DNA of 64,000 nt, from assembly GCF_013170805.1 (NCBI RefSeq), contig NZ_CP051293.1, forward strand, positions 1,364,001 through 1,428,000, given 5' to 3'. The DNA comes from Mesorhizobium sp. NZP2077 (lineage in GTDB: Bacteria > Pseudomonadota > Alphaproteobacteria > Rhizobiales > Rhizobiaceae). Every line of letters begins with the position of its first letter. Within the stretch, counting starts at the first letter, position 1. The notes beneath the pieces were generated by a model. The model saw only the letters and a program-made list of their open reading frames with translations. It was not told the origin of the DNA and did no database searches. This document shows, piece after piece, positions 34,554-41,761 of this stretch. A program made the position numbers and the translations under genes.

Positions 34554-34937
34554 ATGGCCCGGCCCGATGCCGACGAAGACCAGGAAAAGCCGCTCGACCC
34601 CGAGGTCGAAAAGATGCGTGGCAAGCTCGTCCGCTTCATGGCCATCAATCTCGGCCTGCTGCTGCTGGCCCTTATGGTGGTGATCGCGGCGATTGTCTAC
34701 AAAGCCCGCAAAGCGCCATCGGTGGCCCCGCCACTGGCTGGCGATATCCAGGTGCCCGCCGGCGAGCCGTTGAGCGGCGACATCGTGCTGCCGGTCGGTG
34801 CAAAAGTGGTTAGCCAGTCGCTGTCCGGCAATCGCATCTCGATCGACGCCGAGCTTGCCGACGGCGGTCGCGCGATCTTCATCTACGATATCGCCGAGCG
34901 CAGGCTGATCGGCCAGTTCGCAATTCGCAACAAATAG
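34554..34937 (+). CDS. DUF6476-like single-span membrane protein
   Basis: 127 residues: acidic N-terminus MARPDADEDQEKPLDPEVEK, basic KMRGKLVRFM, one membrane helix (INLGLLLLALMVVIAAIVY), then a periplasmic beta-rich part (VLPVGAKVVSQSLSGNRISI, GGRAIFIYDIAERRLIGQF). It resembles the rhizobial DUF6476 proteins found next to rluD and rpoH. Function unknown. The ATG at 34554 is chosen because the upstream extension would overlap rluD. Confidence 0.78.
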   Translation: MARPDADEDQEKPLDPEVEKMRGKLVRFMAINLGLLLLALMVVIAAIVYKARKAPSVAPPLAGDIQVPAGEPLSGDIVLPVGAKVVSQSLSGNRISIDAELADGGRAIFIYDIAERRLIGQFAIRNK

Positions 34938-34976
34938 GCTGGCCGCAACCATGCAACGAACAAGCGCGTCGCAGAA

Positions 34977-35384
34977 ATGACCGGCTTCGCCGAACATCGT
35001 CGTGTCGCGACTGTCGCGCTGGTCGTCGCCAATTATGACGAGGCGATCGCCTGGTATGTCGGGCGGCTGGGCTTCCTGCTCCTCGAGGACGTCGATCTCG
35101 GCGGCGGCAAGCGCTGGGTCACGGTCGCGCCGGCCAACGGGCAGGGCGCCAGACTGCTGCTGGCCGAAGCTTCCGACGAGGCGCAAAGGCAAAGCATCGG
35201 CAACCAGATTGGCGGACGGGTCTTCTTGTTCCTCGAAACCGACAACTTTGCGCGCGACCATGCGGCAATGCTGGAAAAGGGCGTCGAATTCCGCGAGGCG
35301 CCGCGTTTCGAGCCCTATGGCACGGTGGCGGTTTTCGCCGATCTCCATGGCAATCTCTGGGACCTGATCGAGCCGAAACGCTAG
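34977..35384 (+). CDS. VOC/glyoxalase-like protein
   Basis: 135-residue single VOC module: RRVATVALVVANYDEAIAWY, then a GFLLLEDVDLGGGKRWVTVA strand, LETDNFARDHAAML and FADLHGNLWDLIEPKR with the final metal-position Glu. Small VOC proteins act as glyoxalases, bleomycin-type binding proteins or epimerases; the activity here is unknown. It starts 39 bp after the DUF6476-like gene and ends in a TAG that opens RIME-like copy C. Confidence 0.85.
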   Translation: MTGFAEHRRVATVALVVANYDEAIAWYVGRLGFLLLEDVDLGGGKRWVTVAPANGQGARLLLAEASDEAQRQSIGNQIGGRVFLFLETDNFARDHAAMLEKGVEFREAPRFEPYGTVAVFADLHGNLWDLIEPKR

Positions 35385-35486
35385 AGCGTTTCACCGTTTC
35401 ATGGAAACGGCGAACCGCTCTAACTCATTGTTTTGACACAATTCCTGACGGAAAACCGCTCGCACTTTTCCTGGAATTGCTCCAGG
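35382..35486. repeat. RIME-like palindromic element, copy C
   Basis: Opens TAGAGCGTTTCACCGTTTC; first palindrome closes at GAACCGCTCT; second palindrome is CAATTCC ... GGAATTG; ends GCTCCAGG. It begins with the stop codon of the VOC gene. Confidence 0.8.
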
Positions 35487-35575
35487 ATTGCAGCCGGCTT
35501 TTCGCCGATGTGGTAAAGCTGGCCGAACCCAGTTGCTTTTTCCCAGCCGTCAGCCTATATCGCCGGTTCTTGAGC

Positions 35576-35650
35576 GCGCCCATCGTCTAGCGGTCAGGAC
35601 ACCGCCCTCTCACGGCGGGAACAGGGGTTCGATTCCCCTTGGGCGTACCA
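35576..35650 (+). tRNA. tRNA-Glu (anticodon CTC)
   Basis: Complete cloverleaf: acceptor GCGCCCA (35576-35582) pairs with TGGGCGT (35640-35646). The D-arm contains CTAGCGGTCAGGAC. The anticodon stem CCGCC/GGCGG encloses CTCTCAC with anticodon CTC. The T-arm is GGGGTTCGATTCCCC, then discriminator A and an encoded CCA (35648-35650). It decodes GAG. No integrase gene or repeated 3' end is seen, so it shows no sign of use as an attachment site. Confidence 0.97.
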
Positions 35651-35709
35651 AGGATCTTCTGCCTGATGTGATGCTTGCGCAATCCGGCATGTTGAAGCAA
35701 GTTGGCTGC

Positions 35710-36042
35710 ATGAAACAATTGGCTTTGCCCCTCCTCATTTCCGCTGCCCTGATTGCCCAGTGCGGCCCGTCGTTCTCCAAGGACAGGACGATCACCGGCA
35801 CCATTCGAGGTTTCGAATGTGGCGACAATTGCTATCTGACCATTGTCGACCGCAAGAAGGTGGAGCAAGTCGGCCTGTGTGCCGCGCCCGAGTGCGAAAG
35901 CTGGAACGAGCAAACCGCGATGCCGTCGCGCTACAAGGGAAAGCGCGTGATCGTTGCAGTCGGGCAAGGGCAGCAGGTCGATGACAGCGGCAATTTGATG
36001 GGAGAGATGATGTCCTTCACGAAGATCAGATTTCTCGACTAG
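35710..36042 (+). CDS. Small secreted protein, unknown function
   Basis: 110 residues with an N-terminal signal peptide (MKQLALPLLISAALIAQCGP, cleavage near FSKD). The mature part has four cysteines: ECGDNCYL, LCAAPECESW. They probably form disulfides in the periplasm. The strand-rich core includes GKRVIVAVGQGQQVDDSG. The start at 35710 is chosen to give a clean signal peptide; an in-frame ATG lies upstream. No family is recognised. Confidence 0.7.
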   Translation: MKQLALPLLISAALIAQCGPSFSKDRTITGTIRGFECGDNCYLTIVDRKKVEQVGLCAAPECESWNEQTAMPSRYKGKRVIVAVGQGQQVDDSGNLMGEMMSFTKIRFLD

Positions 36043-36238
36043 CATTGGCGGCATTCAGACAAGGCACCCTATGTAGGTTGCTCTTGACTGACGACGCCCG
36101 CGGCCCCGCCGGCTCCGCGTGCCCGAATGCCCCCAATTTAAGTCAGGCCGCGACGCTTGAAAGCGCAACAATTGCTGTTACTTACGACGCCGGGGTAACA
36201 TCCGCGGACGGCGGATTTTGGGTTTGGGTAGAGTTGGA

Positions 36239-36436
36239 ATGGCGTCAGGGAAGATGATTTGCTCGCGCTGCCATGGCGGCGGCAAGGTTTTCGATTGCTC
36301 GAGATGGTCCGCGTCGAAAGGGCATTGCTGCCCGCAAGGGACGCACCAGATCAGTTGCCCGGGGAAGACCGTCGCGTGCGCCGAATGTGGCGGCCTCGGG
36401 ATGCTGGTGGAAGCTGAGCTCAAGGCCGTCGCGTAG
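36239..36436 (+). CDS. Small zinc-ribbon-like protein (DnaJ-type CxxCxGxG motifs)
   Basis: 65 residues with two motifs resembling the DnaJ zinc-finger repeat, CSRCHGGGKVFDC and CAECGGLGM, and four further Cys or His in between (SASKGHCCPQGTHQISCPG). It is likely a zinc-binding miniprotein. The ATG at 36239 has a poor ribosome site, and a TTG at 36218 is possible. The gene lies between two unrelated genes. The coding call rests on the ordered Cys pairs. Confidence 0.55.
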   Translation: MASGKMICSRCHGGGKVFDCSRWSASKGHCCPQGTHQISCPGKTVACAECGGLGMLVEAELKAVA

Positions 36437-36693
36437 CCGCGGCTTCGGCAAGGACGCGATGAGGGCGACTTTCCCGTTGCTACCGTGTCGGCCGTCTCTT
36501 GGATAGGTCCAGCAGGTTTTAAGACCAAGAGCGGTTTCACCGTCTTGCAACGAAAGGGCTCGCCCGCTTCTGGCGCGGCGGGGCCGATTGCATTAGCATC
36601 ACGTCAGGGATTTCGAGGCACGGCTCAAGCGGCACAGAGAATGCCGGTGCCGGACAGATCTGACGGGCAATCGATGCCGCGGGGAGAAGGCCA

Positions 36694-37275
36694 ATGCAGA
36701 AGCTGCAATCGCAGGGCGTCCACCACATCACACTGGTCGGCGCCGGGCGCCAGACCTCGATCGATTTCTGGGAAGGCGTGCTCGGCATGCCGTTCATCTT
36801 CGAGCAGCCCAACCTCGACAAGGCCAGCGAAAGCCATCTCTATTTCGATCCGGGCGACGGCCGGCTGATCACCGTCTTCACCGATGAGAGCCGCACGCCG
36901 CCGAAGCGGCGCACGCCGACCGACCCGGGCTGCGTCCACCACATCGCGTTTGCGGTGTCGCGCGTCACCTTCCTGCAGGCGGTCGCTCGGCTCGACGAGC
37001 GCGGTATCAAGCACAGCGGCGTCAAAGATCGCGGCTTCATGGATTCGATCTATTTCGAGGATCCGCTCGGCCTGCTGATCGAACTCGCTTCCTACCGCTT
37101 CGAGCCGCCGGCGGGTTTCACCCATGCTGACGTGCTGATGCAGGCGCACAGGCTGCGTGTCGCGCGCGGCGATTACAACATTGCCGAGGTGCACCTTGCC
37201 GACGCGATCCAGGCGCTTGTCGAGAGTTCCCGCGCGACCCTGTCGGACGACCGGGTGCCGAAGAATCCATACTGA
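36694..37275 (+). CDS. VOC-family protein, extradiol dioxygenase-like
   Basis: 193 residues: first module SQGVHHITLVGAGRQTSIDF, second module begins PGCVHHIAFAVSRVTFLQAV, and DSIYFEDPLGLLIELASYRF carries the metal-position Glu. An extra C-terminal helix region (VLMQAHRLRVARGDYNIAEV) follows. It belongs with ring-cleaving or glyoxalase-type VOC proteins; substrate unknown. GGAGAAGG lies 5 bp before the ATG. It is 28 bp upstream of the Lys/Ala-rich GST, probably one transcript. Confidence 0.85.
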   Translation: MQKLQSQGVHHITLVGAGRQTSIDFWEGVLGMPFIFEQPNLDKASESHLYFDPGDGRLITVFTDESRTPPKRRTPTDPGCVHHIAFAVSRVTFLQAVARLDERGIKHSGVKDRGFMDSIYFEDPLGLLIELASYRFEPPAGFTHADVLMQAHRLRVARGDYNIAEVHLADAIQALVESSRATLSDDRVPKNPY

Positions 37276-37303
37276 CGGCCAACAAAACAGAGGGAGAACA
37301 ACA

Positions 37304-38158
37304 ATGGCAAAGACAGTGACCAAGAGTGCGAAGAAGCCGGCGGCCAAGGCAACTGCCAAACCGGCAAGCAAGGCTGCGGCCAAGCCGGCGCAAAAGGCGG
37401 CGGCAAAGGCGGCTGTCAAGACGTCCGCACCGAAGGCCAAGGCGAAATCGGCGAAAAAACCAGCGCTGAAGCTCAGCATGCTGAAGCCGAGCGTCAACAA
37501 CATGACAGTGCGGGTGTTTGCCCGCGCGGCCGGGTTCGACGCCGCCGAGACTGATGCCTGGGGCCACACGCGCTCGCCCGAATACATGGCGCGCAATCCG
37601 GCGCATCTGACACCGATGATCGAGGACAAGGGACTTCCCAGGGGCGTGCTTTGGGAAAGCTGCGCCATCATGCAGTATCTTTCCAACAAGCATGGGCTGG
37701 AGAAATTCTATCCGAAGGCGCCGGCCAAGCGGGCGATGGTCGACAGCGCCATGTTCTATCTGATCGGCACGCTCTACCCCTATGTGGCGCGCGCCACCTA
37801 TCCGGCGCTGGGTTTCCCGCACTATCCCGGCGAGGTCGGCCACAGCGATGCCCATCCCGACAAGAAGTCGGAAGCACAGAAGGCCGCCATGGCCGCGATC
37901 GCCGAGCCGCTGGAGGTTTTTCACAGCTTCTTCAGGGACGGCAAGCCGTTCATCGGCGGCAAGCACCCGTCGATCGCCGATATCCGGCTGGCGGCGACGC
38001 TCGAGTTCCTGGCGGTCATCGACTATCCCCTGCCCAAATGGGCGAAGGAGTATGTGGCGGCTATCGAGAAGAAGCTCGGCAAGGCTTACGCCGAGCCGGC
38101 CGGCGATGTGCGTGGCTATATCGCCTATGTAAGGTCGCAGGCGAAGGCTTCGGCTTAA
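37304..38158 (+). CDS. Glutathione S-transferase-like protein with a Lys/Ala-rich N-terminal extension
   Basis: 284 residues. Residues 1-55 are a low-complexity tract of Lys, Ala, Pro and Ser (KKPAAKATAKPASKAAAKPA is a sample) like histone-H1 or AlgP tails. The rest is a GST: thioredoxin-like domain (KPSVNNMTVRVFARAAG, NPAHLTPMIEDKG, ESCAIMQYLSNKHGLEKFYP) and a helical domain with GGKHPSIADIRLAATLEFL. AGGGAGAA precedes the ATG. The basic tail could bind nucleic acid or polyphosphate, which is inference. Base composition of the tail is as GC-rich as its surroundings. Confidence 0.88.
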   Translation: MAKTVTKSAKKPAAKATAKPASKAAAKPAQKAAAKAAVKTSAPKAKAKSAKKPALKLSMLKPSVNNMTVRVFARAAGFDAAETDAWGHTRSPEYMARNPAHLTPMIEDKGLPRGVLWESCAIMQYLSNKHGLEKFYPKAPAKRAMVDSAMFYLIGTLYPYVARATYPALGFPHYPGEVGHSDAHPDKKSEAQKAAMAAIAEPLEVFHSFFRDGKPFIGGKHPSIADIRLAATLEFLAVIDYPLPKWAKEYVAAIEKKLGKAYAEPAGDVRGYIAYVRSQAKASA

Positions 38159-38239
38159 GGATTCGTTAACCTAAGCCCTGTCTACTGCTGGGAATTCGCC
38201 GCGCGACCACGGATGTACTGGCGCACTATCGGCGGAAGG

Positions 38240-38266
38240 AAAGGTCGGCTCCGTGCCGGCCTTTTT
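38240..38266 (+). terminator. Terminator after the GST gene
   Basis: AAGGTCGGC-TCCGT-GCCGGCCTTTTT stem-loop with T run, 82 bp after the GST stop and just before RIME-like copy D. Confidence 0.7.
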
Positions 38267-38271
38267 GCTTT

Positions 38272-38375
38272 TAGAGCGTTTCACCGTTTCATGGACACGG
38301 CGAACCGCTCTAACGCTTTGTTTTGACGCAATTCCTGACGGAAGACCGCTCACACTTTTCCTTGAATTGCTCTAG
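38272..38375. repeat. RIME-like palindromic element, copy D
   Basis: Opens TAGAGCGTTTCACCGTTTC and ends GAATTGCTCTAG; very close to copy C. It lies in gene-free DNA between a terminator and the next gene's promoter region (38376-38529, where I see nothing else). Confidence 0.8.
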
Positions 38376-38529
38376 CGGGCCTCACGCCGGGACATCGCGG
38401 GACGTTGATCAGGCAGCGCCGGAGCATCAACTTTTTGCGCCACGATATTGTCATCGCCGGTGTTGGCTCTAACATCCCTTCAGCGGATTCGGCTTGGAAT
38501 GCCGACCTGGAGTGAGATGAGGGCTTGCG

Positions 38530-38901
38530 ATGAAATGCGTGGCGGCAATGCTGATGATCGCCGGTGGCGTGCTGGCTGGAACGCTTCTCCCGTCACAGGC
38601 AGCAGTGCTCAACACAATGGATGACGTCGGGGACGCGATCCAGGCGTGCTGGACGCCGCCGGCGGATGCCGGGAACTCGACCGTAACCCTGAGCTTCAGC
38701 TTCAAGCGCGACGGCTCGCTGATCGGTCCGCCGCGGCCGACCGCCGCCAAGGTGGCCGGCGATGACAAGGCGCGGAAGGCGTTCATCGAGGCGGCCGTCG
38801 CGGCCGTCAGGAATTGCACGCCCCTGACCGTTTCGCCGACGCTGGCGAAAGGCATCGGCGGCAACGTCTTCACATTGCAACTGATTTCCCCGAAGCAATA
38901 G
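38530..38901 (+). CDS. Small periplasmic protein with a TonB-C-like region
   Basis: 123 residues. The signal peptide is MKCVAAMLMIAGGVLAGTLL (cleavage near PSQA-AV). The mature part, DVGDAIQACWTPP, STVTLSFSFKRDGSLIGPPR and AVAAVRNCTPLTVSPTLA, has the layout of the C-terminal domain of TonB/TolA-type proteins, a small alpha/beta unit with one disulfide. No TonB membrane anchor or Pro-rich linker is present. Role unknown. Confidence 0.75.
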   Translation: MKCVAAMLMIAGGVLAGTLLPSQAAVLNTMDDVGDAIQACWTPPADAGNSTVTLSFSFKRDGSLIGPPRPTAAKVAGDDKARKAFIEAAVAAVRNCTPLTVSPTLAKGIGGNVFTLQLISPKQ

Positions 38902-38992
38902 CTGTTCACGCCGGCCTTTTAGCGAGAAAGCAACAGCGCATTTCGCGGGAAGGCTACGCCTCCGCCAGATTGGCTTTTCCAGAACCAATTGC

Positions 38993-39208
38993 TCAATGGC
39001 TAAGGCGCCGAACCTCGGCATGCCGTGCCAGGTCCGGTGTCTCGAAGACATAGTCGCTCCAGGCCGATTCCGGGATTTGCCCGGCAAGATAGCACTCCAG
39101 CAACAGGTTTTGCTCGGGATTGAGCGGTCGTGGCGCGCGCTCATGATCCAGCCCGAGAGAATGGAAAAGGTTCCTTGTCAGTTCCGATACCGTGAAGTGG
39201 ATCGACAT
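38993..39208 (-). CDS. Small protein, unknown function
   Basis: 71 residues, MSIHFTVSELTRNLFHSLGL then PLNPEQNLLLECYLAGQIPE and a C-terminal WSDYVFETPDLARH. The ATG at 39208 is preceded by GAGGAT. It is acidic and has no membrane segment. The coding call is based on the ribosome site and residue composition only. No family is recognised. Confidence 0.55.
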   Translation of the reverse strand: MSIHFTVSELTRNLFHSLGLDHERAPRPLNPEQNLLLECYLAGQIPESAWSDYVFETPDLARHAEVRRLSH

Positions 39209-39421
39209 CTGCGTTATCCTCTGCCCATCAACGCCGCAGTCAGGCAAAGGTTTCAGCGTCAGGCGCCGGTAACGCCGGATTGATCGTTCGCTGGGGCCAT
39301 GACCTGGCAATTTTCGACCGCCGCCGGTCTGACCGCATTGTTTTCCGCTTCGTCTCAATCTTGAAATAAAAATGTAATATCGAATTTACAGGGGCCATTC
39401 TATTACACTAGATGAAAGCCT

Positions 39422-40270
39422 GCTCAGGTCGTAATTCTTTAAGTATTAGGTATAGCTCACTTGGGTGAAATTTACCTTGGCGGCGCAAGGAGACGCTGCC
39501 ATGGGTGATTTAATCTGGTTGTCGGAAGCGCAGATGCGCCGCATCGAGCCATATTTTCCGCTGTCCCATGGGGTGCCTCGTGTCGATGATCGTCGGGTCA
39601 TCAGTGGGATCATCTTCGTGATCAGGAACGGCTTGCGGTGGCGCGACGCGCCAGCGGAGTACGGCCCACCAAAAACGATCTACAATCGCTTCATTCGCTG
39701 GAGCAGGCTGGGCGTGTTCAACAAGATTTTCGCGGCACTCGCGGCGAAGGGCGGGAAGCCCGACCATCTGATGATCGATGCGACCCACCTGAAAGCCCAC
39801 CGGACTGCAGCAAGTCTGCTCAAAAAGGGGATGTTCCCCGACGTATCGGACGTACCAAAGGCGGCCTGAACTCGAAGCTACATGCCGTCTGCGACGGCAA
39901 AGGCAGACCGCTGGTGATGCTGCTGAGCGAGGGCCAGATGAGCGACTACAAAGGCGCTGCCCTCATGATCGACGCTTTGCCCAGGGCCAAAGCCTTGCTC
40001 GCAGACAGGGGCTATGACGCCGACTGGTTCCGCGCCGCTCTCGCAGAGCGCAAGATCACCGCCTGCATCCCGTCAAAGGTCAACCGAAAGGTGACGATCC
40101 CCCACGACATCGCACTCTATCGCCAGCGTCACAAGATTGAGAATATGTTCGGCAGGCTCAAGGATTGGCGGCGCATCCACACCCGCTATGACCGCTGTGC
40201 GCACACCTTCATGTCTGCAATCTGCATCGCAGCCACCGTCATCTTCTGGCTCAATCAATGAGTCCTGAAC
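39422..40270 (+). mobile_element. IS5-family (IS427-type) insertion sequence
   Basis: About 849 bp, the usual size of IS427-group elements. The right end GAGTCCTGAAC is abutted directly by the target tetranucleotide of IS701 copy 2. The left end is proposed near 39422, where GCTCAGGTCGTAATTC partly matches the reversed right end (about 9 of 16). This boundary is uncertain. The 60 bp before it is strikingly AT-rich for this genome. Confidence 0.7.
39501..40261 (+). CDS. IS5-family transposase, two overlapping frames joined by frameshift
   Basis: Frame 1 (39501-39869) gives MGDLIWLSEAQMRRIEPYFP, GLRWRDAPAEYGPPKTIYNR and DHLMIDATHLKAHRTA with the first catalytic Asp. Frame 2 (to 40261) gives GRTKGGLNSKLHAVCDGKGR, ALLADRGYDADWFRAAL (second Asp) and HKIENMFGRLKDWRRIHTRY (Glu). 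The frames overlap at CTCAAAAAGGGG (39819-39830), a slippery run where a -1 shift joins them. IS427-group elements are normally translated this way, so this is likely a complete transposase rather than a broken one. CAAGGAGA lies before the ATG. Confidence 0.88.
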
Positions 40271-40274
40271 CTAG

Positions 40275-41706
40275 CACTACTTTGGCATTTTTTTGGTTCT
40301 GGGAGCGTTTGAGGATTCCCAAGAGCGGTTTTGCGTGATTCATGAGAGGTCGGCTGTTGGAGGGGCCGGCCATGAACAGGGATTGGCAAGTCGATCTGGA
40401 GCAGTGGCTTGAGCCGTTCGTCTCGGCGTTGAGGCACAAGACGCGTGCTCGGATGTGTCCGGCCTATATTGCTGGGCTGATTGGCCTTGGGGATCGCAAG
40501 AGCATCCAACCGATGGCGGCGCGCGACGCAGGCGTCAACTATGACCAGCTGCACCACTTCATCGCGAGCGGCGTGTGGGATGCTGGGCCGCTGGAGAAGG
40601 TGCTACTTGCGGAGGCCGACAGACAAGTTGGCGGGAACGATGCATGGCTGATCGTGGACGACACAGCGCTCCCCAAGAAGGGGCGCCACTCGGTCGGCGT
40701 CGCGCCGCAATATGCCTCGGCGCTTGGTAAGAACGCCAACTGCCAGACGCTGGTGTCGCTGACGCTGGCCTCTAGCGAAGTGCCGGTCATGGTGGGACTG
40801 CGGCTGTTTCTGCCCGAGAGCTGGACTTCCGATCCCGCCCGGCTCGACCGTGCCGGTGTGCCCGAGGACCATCGTGCCTACAGGACCAAGCCCGAAATCG
40901 CGCTGGCCGAGATCGACCGGGCTCGCGCAGCCGGCCTACGCTTTGGCTGCGTGCTCGCCGATGCCGGATATGGCTTGAGCGCCCCCTTCCGGCAGGCGCT
41001 CACCGAGCGCGGCCTTACCTGGGCCGTCGGCATCCCGTTCAAGCAGAAGGTCTATCCCGCCGACGTGGCAATGATCTTTCCCGTTGCCGGACGCGGCCGT
41101 CCGCGCCAGCGGCATATCCCCGATGTGAAGTCGATGACCGCGAAGGCGATGCTGGAGACAGCCCCATGGCGCGCGGTCAGTTGGCGGCGTGGCACCAAAG
41201 GCCGCCTCTCGGCGCGCTTCGCCGCTGTCCGTGTCCGGGTTGCAGATGGCCCACCCCAGCGCATCCGCGACATGGGCGCTCAGCATCTGCCCGGCGAGGA
41301 GGTCTGGGTGATCGGCGAGCACCGCTCGACCGGCGAGCGCAAATACTACCTCTCCAACTTGCCCGCCGACACCCCGCTCAAGCAGATCGCAGGCGCCATC
41401 AAGGCGCGCTGGGTCTGCGAACAGGCGCATCAGCAGCTCAAGGAGGAACTTGGCCTCGACCACTTCGAAGGGCGCTCATGGACCGGCCTGCACCGGCACG
41501 CGCTGATGACGATGATCGCCTACGCCTTCCTGCAATCTCGCCGCCTCAAACAAGCGGGAGGGGGAAAAAAGAATCGTTGGCCCGCCGCCCCAACCGAGCC
41601 TACCCGCCGTCAGGCAAGCCATCCTCACCGCGCTAGCGCAGCCGCCCCCAATCCGTTGTCCCCACTGCCGCAGAGCCCTCTCCGCTAACAATCTGCCAAA
41701 GTAGTG
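40275..41706 (+). mobile_element. IS701-family insertion sequence, copy 2
   Basis: 1432 bp, same orientation, ends (CACTACTTTGGCA / TGCCAAAGTAGTG) and sequence as copy 1 except one visible base. Flanks differ: CTAG on the left (40271-40274) but CTAA on the right (41707-41710). The YTAR target is respected but the duplication is imperfect, unlike copy 1. The left side touches the end of the IS5 element. The right end lies 55 bp from the DUF2865 start. Confidence 0.92.
40372..41688 (+). CDS. IS701-family DDE transposase (copy 2)
   Basis: 438 residues, identical in sequence to the product of copy 1; the single base difference (GCG to GCT, codon for Ala at about residue 26) is silent. The same GGGGGAAAAAAG run (41560-41571) precedes the out-of-frame CPHC-coding tail, so any frame change happened before the copies separated or is functional. 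Confidence 0.88.
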   Translation: MNRDWQVDLEQWLEPFVSALRHKTRARMCPAYIAGLIGLGDRKSIQPMAARDAGVNYDQLHHFIASGVWDAGPLEKVLLAEADRQVGGNDAWLIVDDTALPKKGRHSVGVAPQYASALGKNANCQTLVSLTLASSEVPVMVGLRLFLPESWTSDPARLDRAGVPEDHRAYRTKPEIALAEIDRARAAGLRFGCVLADAGYGLSAPFRQALTERGLTWAVGIPFKQKVYPADVAMIFPVAGRGRPRQRHIPDVKSMTAKAMLETAPWRAVSWRRGTKGRLSARFAAVRVRVADGPPQRIRDMGAQHLPGEEVWVIGEHRSTGERKYYLSNLPADTPLKQIAGAIKARWVCEQAHQQLKEELGLDHFEGRSWTGLHRHALMTMIAYAFLQSRRLKQAGGGKKNRWPAAPTEPTRRQASHPHRASAAAPNPLSPLPQSPLR

Positions 41707-41761
41707 CTAAGTCGCGAGAATATGATTCCAGTCCGTCAACAGCAAGAACAATGTTGTCCCG

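Noticed and set aside
35576..35650. tRNA-Glu as an integration site of a genomic island
   Set aside because: No integrase gene nearby and no repeat of the tRNA 3' end found within the window; the mobile elements here are IS elements not tied to the tRNA.
39819..39869. IS5 transposase as a pseudogene because of two frames
   Set aside because: The frames overlap at CTCAAAAAGGGG, where programmed -1 shifting is normal for IS427-type elements; the catalytic residues are all present.
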